Shown here: one piece after another, positions 8,874 through 18,555 of the stretch | Layout: each line of letters begins with the position of its first letter | Numbering within the stretch: the stretch's first letter is position 1 | DNA from: an uncultured Paracoccaceae bacterium | Lineage (GTDB): Bacteria; Pseudomonadota; Alphaproteobacteria; Rhodobacterales; Rhodobacteraceae | Direction: 5' to 3' | Length of the DNA: 64,000 bases | Assembly: GCA_947500135.1 (NCBI GenBank) | Contig: CANMQX010000002.1 | Location: 558,001 to 622,000 of the forward strand | Translations under genes and position numbers: made by a program | Notes under the pieces: model-generated | Databases searched by the model: none | What the model saw: only the letters and a program-made list of their open reading frames with translations | Told to the model about the DNA's origin: nothing

Positions 8874-10505
8874 TCAGGTAATGACATCGGGATCAACCCG
8901 GCCCGTCATTGCCGATAAATCCGACAAGATCATGGCCGCCTCACGCACATCCGCCAATGCGTCTGCGGGTTCCATTTGCAGCTTATCTGCCGCTGTTTTG
9001 AGCTGCTCAAGGTAAATCCGTATCGTTGCCCCTTCTGTCCCGGTACCTGACAGGCGAAACACGGTTCGCGCGCCACCAGAAAAGGTAATCCTTACGCCCT
9101 GCCCGGTGGAGCGAGACCCATCGACAGGATCGTCGTAAGCAAACTCATCTGCGGCCTCAACAGTCAGACCCGCAACGGTTGTACCAACGAGAGAGGTCAG
9201 CTTACTCCGCAGCGCGTCCATCATTGCATTTGCCTTGTCGCTGTCGACATCTTCATAATCATGACGTGAGTAGTAACAACGCCCGTCGGTCGCCCACAGC
9301 TCAGCCATCAGATCCGCAACCGATTGTTTGGTCTCCGCTAAGATGTTCAGCCACAGCAGAACGGCCCAAAGCCCATCCTTTTCACGGACATGATCGGACC
9401 CTGTTCCCGCACTCTCTTCACCACATAACGTCACCTTGCCCGCGTCCAGAAGATTGCCAAAGAACTTCCAACCGGTCGGCGTTTCGTAACACCCGATGCC
9501 AAGTCGTTGCGCGACCCTGTCCACAGCCCGCGATGTAGGCATGGAGCGGGCGACGCCTGCCAGCCCGTCTTTGTAGCCTGGAGCTAGATGGGCCTTGGCG
9601 CAAAGGAGGGCAAGACTATCGGAGGGCGTCACATAGGCACCCCGCCCGACAATCATATTACGATCACCGTCCCCATCAGATGCTGCACCAAAATCAGGCG
9701 CGTCAGCGCCGTACATGACATCCATCAAGTCTTTTGCCCAGATCGGGTTGGGGTCCGGGTGACCACCACCAAAATCCGGGCTTGGTGTTCCATTAACCAC
9801 TGTACCTTTTGCTGCCCCCAGCAGGCCCTCCAGTATCGCATGCGCGTAAGGGCCAGTAATCGCGTGCATCGCGTCGAAACGCATGGTGAAACCGCCTGCG
9901 AACAATGCCCGAATCTTGTCAAAGTCAAAGATCCTTTGCATCAAGTCCGCATAGTCTGCGACAGGGTCAACAATCTCGACCTGCATACCTTGATGGCTGC
10001 GGTTTCCCAGATTGTCGATATCTACGCCGCCCGAGGCCGTGATCTTGTAAATCTCGATTTCTTTGGAACATCCAAATATCTTATCGGTGACATTCTCGGG
10101 CGCAGGACCACCATTTGGACCGTTATATTTTAATCCGAAATCGGCATCTGGACCGCCCGGATTGTGGCTGGCCGACAGGATCAGACCGCCATCGGAATGG
10201 CGTCTACGGATCAGGTTGGACACCGCCGGAGTCGATAAAAGACCACCATGCCCGACGATACACTTTGCGGCACCGTTTGCGGCGGCCATACGCAGGATGA
10301 TCTGGATCGCGTCATCATTGAAAAACCGTCCATCGCCGCCGACGACCAACGTCTTGCCCTGCACGCCTCCGATACCGTCAAACGTGGATTGCACATAGTT
10401 TTCAAGGTAATGCGGGCGCTTGAACACCGTCGTTTTCTTGCGAAGACCGCTTGTGCCCGGTTTTTGCCCCTCAATCGGGCGCGTGCGTACAGTTTGCATC
10501 GGCAT
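8874..10505 (-). CDS. pgm: phosphoglucomutase (alpha-D-glucose phosphate-specific)
   Basis: Interconverts glucose 1-phosphate and glucose 6-phosphate, linking central metabolism to ADP-glucose synthesis and glycogen breakdown. 543 residues. Visible motifs are KPGTSGLR near the N-terminus, the phosphoserine loop ILSASHNPGG, the Mg-binding DGDGDR, the sugar-binding GEESAGTGSDHVREKDG, and the C-terminal phosphate-binding RLSGTGTEGATIRIY. The ATG at 10503-10505 has AAGGA upstream, and it begins 14 bp after glgX. Its presence inside the glg operon is common in alphaproteobacteria. Confidence 0.96.
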   Translation of the reverse strand: MPMQTVRTRPIEGQKPGTSGLRKKTTVFKRPHYLENYVQSTFDGIGGVQGKTLVVGGDGRFFNDDAIQIILRMAAANGAAKCIVGHGGLLSTPAVSNLIRRRHSDGGLILSASHNPGGPDADFGLKYNGPNGGPAPENVTDKIFGCSKEIEIYKITASGGVDIDNLGNRSHQGMQVEIVDPVADYADLMQRIFDFDKIRALFAGGFTMRFDAMHAITGPYAHAILEGLLGAAKGTVVNGTPSPDFGGGHPDPNPIWAKDLMDVMYGADAPDFGAASDGDGDRNMIVGRGAYVTPSDSLALLCAKAHLAPGYKDGLAGVARSMPTSRAVDRVAQRLGIGCYETPTGWKFFGNLLDAGKVTLCGEESAGTGSDHVREKDGLWAVLLWLNILAETKQSVADLMAELWATDGRCYYSRHDYEDVDSDKANAMMDALRSKLTSLVGTTVAGLTVEAADEFAYDDPVDGSRSTGQGVRITFSGGARTVFRLSGTGTEGATIRIYLEQLKTAADKLQMEPADALADVREAAMILSDLSAMTGRVDPDVIT

Positions 10506-10519
10506 GATCAATCCTTCCT

Positions 10520-12601
10520 TTAATTCTTCGTCTCTTGTGAGAATACGACAACGGCATTTGCCGCGACTTGCATCCCAGACGTCACCTTAGTCGCATCTTC
10601 CTGGCTGGTATCGAAACGGCGCACCCACACGCTGCCATCCACAAGCTCTGGCGGCGTAATTTCTGTGGCAGGGCCGCGATTAAGCACCACCAGCAACGCC
10701 CCTTCACGCTGCACATATTCGGGGGAGCCGGAGGCCATACGCATCTCGGCTACCAGAATATCCAGATTGGGGTCATCCCAATCGCTTTGGCGCATCGGTT
10801 CCCCATTTGCGCGTCGCCAGAACAAATCAGGCGCGCCATCGGTCAGGCGTTGGCGCGAATGCAAGAAACGTCGTTGCCGCAGCAAAGGATGCATGCGCCG
10901 AAACGCGATGGCCTGTTGGCAGAAGTCGAAAAACGGGTCGCCTTTCTCTGGCCAGTTGACCCAACCAATCTCGTTATCTTGGCAATAGGCGTTGTTATTG
11001 CCGCCTTGCGAATTGCTAAGCTCATCACCAGCCAACAGCATCGGTGTCCCCTGCGACAGCATAAGCGTCGCAATCAGGTTGCGTTTGCGCCGTGTCCTGG
11101 CAGCCAGAATAGCCGGATCATTGGTTGGCCCTTCAACACCCATATTGTCAGAATGGTTATTGGAATGCCCATCGCGATTATCTTCACCATTCGCGAGATT
11201 GTGCTTTTCCGCATAGCTGACGGTGTCTTGCAGCGTGAACCCATCATGGGCCGTCAGGAAATTGAGTGACGATGTTGCAGCCCGACCTTCATGATCAAAA
11301 AACTGTGCCGAACCGGTCAAACGCCCCGCGACATCCGCTACCTTGCCACGATCCCCACGCCAGAATTCGCGGACATTGTCACGAAACTTGTCGTTCCATT
11401 CCGTGAAAGGAGCGGGAAATGCGCCAAGCTGGTAGCCCCCGGGCCCAATATCCCAAGGTTCCGCTATCAACTTCACCCTATTCAGGACAGGGTCTTGGCC
11501 GATGGCGCGAAAGAATGGTCCATCCCGCTCGAAACCATGGCGGGTGCGGCCAAGTGCTGCGCATAGATCAAACCGAAACCCGTCCACATGCATAACCTCG
11601 ACCCAATAACGCAAGCTGTCCATCACCAATCTGATCACAGCCGGGTTCTCGAAATCCAACGTGTTCCCGCAACCTGCATCGTCGATGTAGTAACGCTTGT
11701 CCTCTGCAAGACGATAATAACTGGCATTATCGAGCCCGCGGAACATCAGGGTTGGACCCATTTCAGAGCCTTCGGCAGTGTGGTTGTAAACCACATCCAA
11801 TATCACCTCGATCCCGGCGGAATGAAACCGGGCGACCATCTGCTGAAACTCAGCAATATCAGCGCCTTGCATATATCGCGGGTCCGGCGCAAAGAACCCG
11901 TAGGTCATATAACCCCAGTAATTTGTCAGCCCCCGATCCAGTAGAAACTTTTCATTCAGAAACGCCTGTACTGGTAGAAGTTCGACGGCTGTGACACCCA
12001 GTTTATTGAGATGTTCAAGGATCGGATCAGCAGCCATGGAAAGGTAACTGCCGGGGTTCTTGATGTCCTTACGACCAGCCGTCAGCCCTTTGACATGCGC
12101 CTCGTAGATGACTGAATTTTCAAGCGCGTGGTTCGGTCTCGGGGCATCACCCCAGTCAAAATTCGGATCAACCACGACACAGCGCGGCATAAATGGGGCG
12201 CTATCCGTTTTGTCAAAGCTAAGGTCTTTATCATTGTGCCCAGCCTTGTACCCAAACAAAGAACTGTCCCAGGTGGGATGGCCTGTCAGGCTTTTGGCAT
12301 AGGGATCAATCAACAGCTTGTAAGGGTTAAAACGATGTCCTTGATCAGGGGCATATGGCCCCTCCATCCGAACCCCATATTGCTGGCCTGCCTTCATGCC
12401 AGGGAAATATCCGTGCCAGACATGGCCCTCGCGTTCGGGTAACGTAATGATCTGGTTTTCCACCCCGTTTTCATCGAACAGGCACAACATGACCCGGGTT
12501 GCGTGGCGTGAGTATACAGCAAAGTTGACGCCACCTTCGTCAACCGTCGCACCGAGCGGTGACGGGCGCCCCGGTCCAATTTGCGGCAGTCCAGATATCA
12601 C
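10520..12601 (-). CDS. glgX: glycogen debranching enzyme GlgX
   Basis: GH13 isoamylase-type enzyme that cleaves alpha-1,6 branches of limit dextrins produced by GlgP. I place the start at the GTG 12599-12601, whose last two bases begin the glgA stop (GTGA overlap). This gives 693 residues and the family N-terminus [18 protein letters not shown]. Upstream in-frame codons belong to the glgA end. A CBM48-like N-terminal domain precedes the GH13 barrel with DVVYNHT, GFRFDLCAAL (nucleophile Asp), IAEPWD (acid/base Glu) and FLTAHDGFT. C-terminal domain C is present. Confidence 0.95.
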   Translation of the reverse strand: MISGLPQIGPGRPSPLGATVDEGGVNFAVYSRHATRVMLCLFDENGVENQIITLPEREGHVWHGYFPGMKAGQQYGVRMEGPYAPDQGHRFNPYKLLIDPYAKSLTGHPTWDSSLFGYKAGHNDKDLSFDKTDSAPFMPRCVVVDPNFDWGDAPRPNHALENSVIYEAHVKGLTAGRKDIKNPGSYLSMAADPILEHLNKLGVTAVELLPVQAFLNEKFLLDRGLTNYWGYMTYGFFAPDPRYMQGADIAEFQQMVARFHSAGIEVILDVVYNHTAEGSEMGPTLMFRGLDNASYYRLAEDKRYYIDDAGCGNTLDFENPAVIRLVMDSLRYWVEVMHVDGFRFDLCAALGRTRHGFERDGPFFRAIGQDPVLNRVKLIAEPWDIGPGGYQLGAFPAPFTEWNDKFRDNVREFWRGDRGKVADVAGRLTGSAQFFDHEGRAATSSLNFLTAHDGFTLQDTVSYAEKHNLANGEDNRDGHSNNHSDNMGVEGPTNDPAILAARTRRKRNLIATLMLSQGTPMLLAGDELSNSQGGNNNAYCQDNEIGWVNWPEKGDPFFDFCQQAIAFRRMHPLLRQRRFLHSRQRLTDGAPDLFWRRANGEPMRQSDWDDPNLDILVAEMRMASGSPEYVQREGALLVVLNRGPATEITPPELVDGSVWVRRFDTSQEDATKVTSGMQVAANAVVVFSQETKN

Positions 12602-14028
12602 GAAGGCGCCTTCATCAAAGAGCTGTAGATCGCAGAATATTCGGCAGCTGAAGCATCCCATCCAACCGCCTGTTTCATCGCATTCCGCTGCATGGCCTTC
12701 CAAACCGCTGGTTGGCTGTAGAAATCACACAGCCGGGTAAATGCGTTCGTCAAAGCCTGACCATTTACCGGAAAGAACTGGATGCCTGTTGCCACTTTGC
12801 TGGCGAGGGCGGCAGGTGACGCGTTGATGACTGTGTCAGCCAACCCACCCGTCAACGCCACCAGCGGCAACGTGCCATAGCGCAGCCCATAAAGCTGCGT
12901 CAGGCCGCATGGCTCAAACCGCGATGGCACGAGAATTGCATCGCCGCCCGCGATCATTTGATGCGATAAAGCTTCGTCATAGCCGATTTTGACAGCAATA
13001 TTTTCGTGGCTTGCCGCCGCTTCCAGCAATGCAACTTCCAATTTGGGTTCGCCAGATCCGAGTAGCGCCAGTTGACCCCGGTGACGTAGAAGCTCAGGCA
13101 GTGCTTCCAACAACAGATCAATGCCTTTCTGTTCAGTCAGCCGTGACACCAAAACGCAAAGCGGCCCATCAGACGTCGCCAGGCCAAAGGTCTTTTGCAG
13201 CGCCTGTTTGTTCGCAGCTTTGCCAGCCGCTGTCTTGTAAGGTTTGATGTTGGGGTCAGTTGCCGGGTTCCACGCGGCTTCATCGATACCATTCACGATG
13301 CCAGACAGGTCAGCCTTACGATGACGTAACACACCGTCCATCCCGATACCAAATTCAGGGGTCAATAGTTCCTCAGCATATGTTCGCGAAACGGTTGTGA
13401 TCTTATCCGCCCCCATCAGCGCTGATTTCAACGCCGAGATTTGACCCCAAAATTCGAAATGATCCGCGTCGAAACGGGTCGCATCCAAATGAAGCGCGTT
13501 CATCCGGTCTGCGGATGTATTGCCGTGAAACGCGATGTTATGCACCGTGAAAACGAACGGTACATCCGTTCCCGCAGATTGCAGATATTCAGGCGTCAAC
13601 CCTGCTTGCCAGTCATGACCGTGAAGAATATCCGGCGTCCAGTCACCTGCCCCATCACTGGCAATGCTGGCCCCCACATAAGACAGAGCCGCAAATCGCT
13701 CTGGATTATCGGCCCAATCTTGTCCGGTGACATCGCCATAGATGCCTCCATCACGATCATAAAGATGCGGTGCGTCGATAATGAATAAGTTTAGTCCTGC
13801 ATATTTCCAGCGGCGCAGCTTTGCAGGTCCGCCAAACAAATCTTCGTAGGTTTTGACCACTTTGGTCTTCGACAGTTGCGCGATGACAGCAGGGTAGCCG
13901 GGTAGCAATACACGAACGTCACAGTCAAACGCAGACAAGGCAAGTGGCAGCGCCCCGGCAACATCAGCCAAGCCGCCCGTCTTGATAAACGGGGCACATT
14001 CAGAAACAACAAAGAGAACCTTTGTCAT
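12598..14028 (-). CDS. glgA: glycogen synthase (ADP-glucose)
   Basis: GT5 glycosyltransferase that extends alpha-1,4-glucan from ADP-glucose. 476 residues from the ATG at 14026-14028, which overlaps the glgC stop as ATGA. The ADP-glucose-binding [13 protein letters not shown] begins at residue 16. The [27 protein letters not shown] and [14 protein letters not shown] motifs (the last containing the conserved Glu) are intact. It is translationally coupled to glgC upstream and glgX downstream, the classic synthesis module. Confidence 0.96.
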   Translation of the reverse strand: MTKVLFVVSECAPFIKTGGLADVAGALPLALSAFDCDVRVLLPGYPAVIAQLSKTKVVKTYEDLFGGPAKLRRWKYAGLNLFIIDAPHLYDRDGGIYGDVTGQDWADNPERFAALSYVGASIASDGAGDWTPDILHGHDWQAGLTPEYLQSAGTDVPFVFTVHNIAFHGNTSADRMNALHLDATRFDADHFEFWGQISALKSALMGADKITTVSRTYAEELLTPEFGIGMDGVLRHRKADLSGIVNGIDEAAWNPATDPNIKPYKTAAGKAANKQALQKTFGLATSDGPLCVLVSRLTEQKGIDLLLEALPELLRHRGQLALLGSGEPKLEVALLEAAASHENIAVKIGYDEALSHQMIAGGDAILVPSRFEPCGLTQLYGLRYGTLPLVALTGGLADTVINASPAALASKVATGIQFFPVNGQALTNAFTRLCDFYSQPAVWKAMQRNAMKQAVGWDASAAEYSAIYSSLMKAPS

Positions 14029-15281
14029 GAAGCGGCGGCTTTCTTGTCCAGCATATCCTGTGTGATCAATGTGGTCCCACGATCCGTGACTCGGAACCAT
14101 TTAGCATCCTCTGCCGGGTCCTCACCCACGACCAGTCCTTCGGGGATGATCACACCGCCGTCAACAACAACCTGCCGCAAACGCGCAGAGCGGTGAACAA
14201 CCACGTTTGGCAGGACCACGGCATGGTCCAATACAGCGTAGGAGTTGGTATGCACATTTGTAAACAAGCAGGAGTTTCGCACCTCTGTTCCCGAAATTAT
14301 GCACCCGCCGGACACCATAGAGGAAATTGCCATACCGCGTCTGTCACGTTCGTCATGGATGAATTTCGCTGGCGGCACGCTTTCGTTGTAGGTCCAGATC
14401 GGCCAATTGCGATCCCAAAGATCCAATTCCGGGGTAAAGTTCGTCAGATCAATATGCGCCTGCCAAAAGGCGTCAACTGTCCCCACATCTTTCCAATACG
14501 CTGGCGCACCATCTGCGCGCACACAACTATCGTCAAAACGGTGTGCCATCGCTTTACCACCCGAAACAATCCCGGGGATCAGATCGTTGCCAAAATCATT
14601 TGACGAATTTGGATCTTCCGCATCTTTCAAAAGCAGGTCGCGCAGAAACGTCCAGTTGAAGACATAGATACCCATCGAGGCCAACGCCTTATCCGGGTCG
14701 CCCGGAATGCCCGGTGGATCGGAAGGTTTTTCCAAGAAGCTCGTGATCCGGCCATCTGCGTCCGTATCCATGACGCCAAATGCCGTGGCTTCCATACGCG
14801 GCACTGTCAGACAGCCCACGGTCACGTCGGCAGCAGTTTCGACATGTTGCCGCAACATGATTTCGTAGTCCATTTTGTAAATATGGTCGCCCGCCAGAAT
14901 GATCACATAGTCCACGCCATAGCTGTCCACGATGTCGATATTTTGCGTGACGGCATCCGCCGTACCTTTGTACCAGCTTTCGTTATTGCCGCGTTGAGAT
15001 GCAGGCAGAACGTCAAGGAATTCATTGCGTTCAGCCCGGAAAAACGTCCAGCCACGCTGCATATGGCGGATCAGACTGTGCGCCTTGTACTGAGTCGCGA
15101 CGGCCATCTTGCGGATACCGGAATTCACTGCGTTCGAGAGTGCGAAGTCGATGATGCGGGCCTTGCCGCCAAAGGGGACCGCAGGTTTCACGCGTCTGTC
15201 GGTCAGCTCTTTCAGGCGACTACCGCGACCACCTGCAAGTACAAAAACCATGGACCGTTGTGTCAGACGCTTCGTTGGCAT
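14025..15281 (-). CDS. glgC: glucose-1-phosphate adenylyltransferase
   Basis: Makes ADP-glucose from ATP and glucose 1-phosphate, the committed and usually allosterically controlled step of glycogen synthesis. 418 residues. The nucleotide-binding N-terminus [35 protein letters not shown], the GTADAVTQN loop and a C-terminal left-handed beta-helix ([14 protein letters not shown]) are present. The ATG at 15279-15281 follows GAGGGAGA and lies 15 bp after glgB. It overlaps glgA by four bases. Confidence 0.97.
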   Translation of the reverse strand: MPTKRLTQRSMVFVLAGGRGSRLKELTDRRVKPAVPFGGKARIIDFALSNAVNSGIRKMAVATQYKAHSLIRHMQRGWTFFRAERNEFLDVLPASQRGNNESWYKGTADAVTQNIDIVDSYGVDYVIILAGDHIYKMDYEIMLRQHVETAADVTVGCLTVPRMEATAFGVMDTDADGRITSFLEKPSDPPGIPGDPDKALASMGIYVFNWTFLRDLLLKDAEDPNSSNDFGNDLIPGIVSGGKAMAHRFDDSCVRADGAPAYWKDVGTVDAFWQAHIDLTNFTPELDLWDRNWPIWTYNESVPPAKFIHDERDRRGMAISSMVSGGCIISGTEVRNSCLFTNVHTNSYAVLDHAVVLPNVVVHRSARLRQVVVDGGVIIPEGLVVGEDPAEDAKWFRVTDRGTTLITQDMLDKKAAAS

Positions 15282-15296
15282 TTTTTCTCTCCCTCT

Positions 15297-17504
15297 TTAC
15301 TTCGTTGGTCCCTGACGTAGCCGCAAGACCAGAACCGACAATGGTGGCAAGGTCAGCGTAACCGATTGCTGACAGCCATCCGCGGCAACGTCTTGGGCTT
15401 GCAAACCTCCAAGGTTACCACGATTTTCTCCGCCATAGGTCGCAGCATCGGTGTTCAGGACTTCCTCCCAGAAACCGTCCTGTGGGACACCAACACGAAA
15501 TGCGTCGCGCGCCACAGGTGTAAAGTTGCACATGACCACCAGGGGCGCGTCACCATCATTACCCAAACGCGCAAATCCAATGGTTGATTGCGTTGGATCG
15601 TTATTCAGCCATGCAAACCCGTCAGATACACAGTCTTTCACATGCAAGGCGGGCGTTGCGCGATACAGCGCATTCAGATCCCGTATTAAATGTTGAACGC
15701 CCTTGTTCGGCGGTTCTTCGGCCACGCCCCAGTTTAGTTCCGCATTGTGGTTCCATTCTTCCGGCTGCGCAAACTCGCAGCCCATGAAAAGTAGTTTTTT
15801 GCCCGGCTGCATCCACATAAATGCGTAATAGGCGCGCAGATTGGCGAATTTTTCCCAAGTATTGCCGGGCATTTTCTCAATCATCGATCCTTTACCATGC
15901 ACAACCTCGTCATGGCTGATCGGCAGGATAAAATTTTCAGTAAAAGCCCAATCTATAGGGAAGGTCATCAGATGATGGTCGTGCTGGCGGTAAATCGGGT
16001 CTTTGCCCATGTATCGCAACGTATCGTTCATCCAGCCCATGTTCCACTTGTACCCAAACCCCAGCCCACCGCTATGAACGGGCTGCGACACGGCAGGAAA
16101 AGATGTACTTTCTTCGGCCACGGTCATGATACTGGGATCTGCACCATAAACGGCGGTGTTCATCTCTTGCAGGAATGCAATGGCTTCGTAGTTTTCGCGG
16201 CCGCCGTCTTTGTTGGGCACCCATTCGCCGTCATTGCGCGAATAGTCACGATAAAGCATCGACGCCACGGCATCCACACGCAACCCATCCAGATGGTATT
16301 CCTCCATCCAATATAACGCGTTGGCAACAAAGTAGTTTTTAACCTCCAACCGCCCATAGTTAGGGATCAATGTATTCCAGTCTTGGTGAAAACCCTCGCG
16401 TGGATCGGTATGTTCATAAAGCGCCGTTCCATCAAACTGGACAAGGCCGTGTTCATCCGTCGGGAAGTGCCCAGGCACCCAGTCCAGCAGCACACCGATA
16501 TCCGCTGCATGCGCAGCTTCGACCAAATCGCGGAACTCATTCGGCGGGCCAAAACGGATCGTGGGGGCATACAGCCCCACGGGCTGGTAACCCCAGGACC
16601 CATCAAACGGGAACTCTGAGATCGGCAATAGCTCAATATGGGTGAACCCCATGAATTTGACATAAGCAACCAGGTCACGCGCCAGTTCCTTGTAGCTCAG
16701 TGGCCGTCCGCCATCGTCATAACGTCGGCGCCAGGACCCCAGATGCACCTCGTAAATCGAAATAGGGCTGCTGCGGTCGGCGCGGGTCGCCCGTGATTTC
16801 ATCCACGCCTTATCCTTCCAGCCATATCCCGCAATGTCGCGCACAATCGACGCTTTTTCTGGCGGGTGCTGAGAGCCGAAACCTACCGGGTCCGCCTTTA
16901 GCGTGGTCGTACCACCGGCGCGCATGATCTGATACTTATACAATGTGCCGTCACTAACGCCGGGCAGAAATATCTCCCATACACCGGTCTGCCCTGCAGG
17001 CCGCATCGGATGGCGTCGTCCATCCCACTGGTTGAAATCCCCAACCACACTGACTTGCCGGGCATTCGGCGCCCAAACTGCGAAATGAACCCCAGCGACG
17101 CTCTGATGTTTGGCTACATGCGCACCGAGAACGCGCCAGAGTTCTTTTTGGGTGCCTTCCCCAAGCAGGTATTGATCAAAATCCGAAATCACTGGATCAA
17201 ACGAAAAAGGGTCACGGGTCGTGTATTCTGTCCCGTCACCATATCGCATGGTCAGAGTGTAGGTCTTTCCGACAACTGGCGCGGAAAAAACATCACCTTC
17301 GATACGCTGCAACGGGGTTTTCTTACCCGCAACTGTCGCCACAACGTCGAACGCGTCCGGTTGAAATGCCGTAATCCAGCGCTTGTTTCCGCATTTGCGA
17401 GGGCCAAGAATGTCGAAAGGTTGTGTATGTGTGCCGTTGTTCAGCGCGGCCAAAGTTTCTTTTGTCAGGAAATCCGGGACGTCTGCTCGTCTCGTTTTTG
17501 GCAT
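15297..17504 (-). CDS. glgB: 1,4-alpha-glucan branching enzyme
   Basis: GH13 enzyme that introduces alpha-1,6 branches into glycogen. 735 residues: an N-terminal beta-sandwich region (about 1-120), a CBM48 (around HFAVWAPNARQVSVVGDFNQW), then the catalytic barrel with LLDWVPGHFP, GLRVDAVASMLY (nucleophile Asp), VAEESTSFP (acid Glu) and ISHDEVVHGKGSM. Domain C is at the end. It is the first gene of the glycogen operon, so the main promoter should lie in the 232-bp gap upstream, which contains two short inverted repeats. Confidence 0.96.
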   Translation of the reverse strand: MPKTRRADVPDFLTKETLAALNNGTHTQPFDILGPRKCGNKRWITAFQPDAFDVVATVAGKKTPLQRIEGDVFSAPVVGKTYTLTMRYGDGTEYTTRDPFSFDPVISDFDQYLLGEGTQKELWRVLGAHVAKHQSVAGVHFAVWAPNARQVSVVGDFNQWDGRRHPMRPAGQTGVWEIFLPGVSDGTLYKYQIMRAGGTTTLKADPVGFGSQHPPEKASIVRDIAGYGWKDKAWMKSRATRADRSSPISIYEVHLGSWRRRYDDGGRPLSYKELARDLVAYVKFMGFTHIELLPISEFPFDGSWGYQPVGLYAPTIRFGPPNEFRDLVEAAHAADIGVLLDWVPGHFPTDEHGLVQFDGTALYEHTDPREGFHQDWNTLIPNYGRLEVKNYFVANALYWMEEYHLDGLRVDAVASMLYRDYSRNDGEWVPNKDGGRENYEAIAFLQEMNTAVYGADPSIMTVAEESTSFPAVSQPVHSGGLGFGYKWNMGWMNDTLRYMGKDPIYRQHDHHLMTFPIDWAFTENFILPISHDEVVHGKGSMIEKMPGNTWEKFANLRAYYAFMWMQPGKKLLFMGCEFAQPEEWNHNAELNWGVAEEPPNKGVQHLIRDLNALYRATPALHVKDCVSDGFAWLNNDPTQSTIGFARLGNDGDAPLVVMCNFTPVARDAFRVGVPQDGFWEEVLNTDAATYGGENRGNLGGLQAQDVAADGCQQSVTLTLPPLSVLVLRLRQGPTK

Positions 17505-17556
17505 TCATCAAACTCCGACATCCTGACGTGCGTTGCCATAAGTTCAACGCCTGCCC

Positions 17557-17597
17557 CAAGTGAAGCACTTGCGCGGCATTCACGTCAACCGGACGTG
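17557..17597. promoter_or_regulatory. two inverted repeats upstream of glgB
   Basis: CAAGTG-AAG-CACTTG (17557-17571) and CACGTC-AACCG-GACGTG (17581-17597) lie 50-95 bp upstream of the glgB start, in the gap after the lipoprotein gene. The first could be a small terminator for that gene, or either could be an operator for the glycogen operon. No clear -35/-10 pair is obvious. This rests on symmetry alone. Confidence 0.3.
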
Positions 17598-17736
17598 GCT
17601 TATGCGATCAGCAAAGACCCCGGATCAAGATACCCGATTTCGTTATGGAGTTCCTCATTTGATGGCCTACACGCCTCTAAGGATAGCGTTCAGGCGCTTA
17701 GTTAGGCACCCGCCCAGCGCAATCTAGCCTACCGGT

Positions 17737-18537
17737 TCAAGGCTGCGAACTGGTGATGAAAACCCCGTTGAGTGTGTTGTCCCCACTAGACGATGCCATC
17801 GCGCCGCCTACCTCTGCCGGGATCGTCAGTGTTTCATCATAGCCAAAAAAGGCCCCGTTCATGTCAACGCTGGTCCCCGTCACGTTGTTTGGTGGTGCGC
17901 CACCAATTGAGGTTGTCAGCGTCCCGCCGGAAAATGTGTTGCCGGATATTGTCGCATTCTGAATGCGGATCGTATCAATGACGGATGAACCACTACCGGC
18001 AAAGGTCATATCAACATCCCCGTTGCCTGCAAAGCCAACCTGTATATCAGCGTTCCAGTTGAGTGTGGTGATGCTTGGGGTTGGACTGGATTGCCCGAAC
18101 TCGCCCCGGAACTCACCAGAGTAAGTCGCTAAGCCGGATGTTGGCATGTCCGCTGAAGCAGTTGCGACACCGACAATACCGATATCCCCATTATTCAGTT
18201 CAACATCTGTGGCGTGGTCATAGTCGCTGAGGTTAAAGCGGGATGTCATGCCAAGCATCTGTGCACCGGACACCCCACTAGCCACAAATGACTGGGTATT
18301 ATGCGTGATGGTGCCAGTCGTCCCGCTAACCGCAGTTCCGTTCAAAATTGCGCCACCCAAACGGCTTGTCGCGGCGGTAGTATCGTCAATTGTAAGGTAG
18401 GTCTGCGACGGCCCGCTGGGCGTTCCGCCCATGTTTGAACCATTGCTGTCGGCATCGCCACTGCTACCGCCACAACCTGCCACCATAGCGCCCGCAAGCG
18501 CGCATGCTGTGATCTTGTAACCCATAATACTGCTCAT
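17737..18537 (-). CDS. TbpB-like surface lipoprotein
   Basis: 266 residues. A lipoprotein signal ends in the lipobox V-A-G-C with Cys22, followed by a Gly/Ser-rich tether (GGSSGDADSNGSN), so it is lipid-anchored in the envelope. The C-terminal part has a small beta-barrel signature: GAFFGYD near residue 226, then PAEVGGA, then GVFIT at the end. This resembles the barrel of transferrin-binding-protein-like solute-binding lipoproteins, which can be moved to the cell surface. The middle is a Thr/Gly/Ser-rich beta region. It starts 18 bp after the stop of the giant RTX gene on the same strand, so the two are probably co-transcribed. The ligand is unknown; a metal-related role is not shown. Confidence 0.7.
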   Translation of the reverse strand: MSSIMGYKITACALAGAMVAGCGGSSGDADSNGSNMGGTPSGPSQTYLTIDDTTAATSRLGGAILNGTAVSGTTGTITHNTQSFVASGVSGAQMLGMTSRFNLSDYDHATDVELNNGDIGIVGVATASADMPTSGLATYSGEFRGEFGQSSPTPSITTLNWNADIQVGFAGNGDVDMTFAGSGSSVIDTIRIQNATISGNTFSGGTLTTSIGGAPPNNVTGTSVDMNGAFFGYDETLTIPAEVGGAMASSSGDNTLNGVFITSSQP

Positions 18538-18555
18538 TCTGTTTCTCTGCCTGAT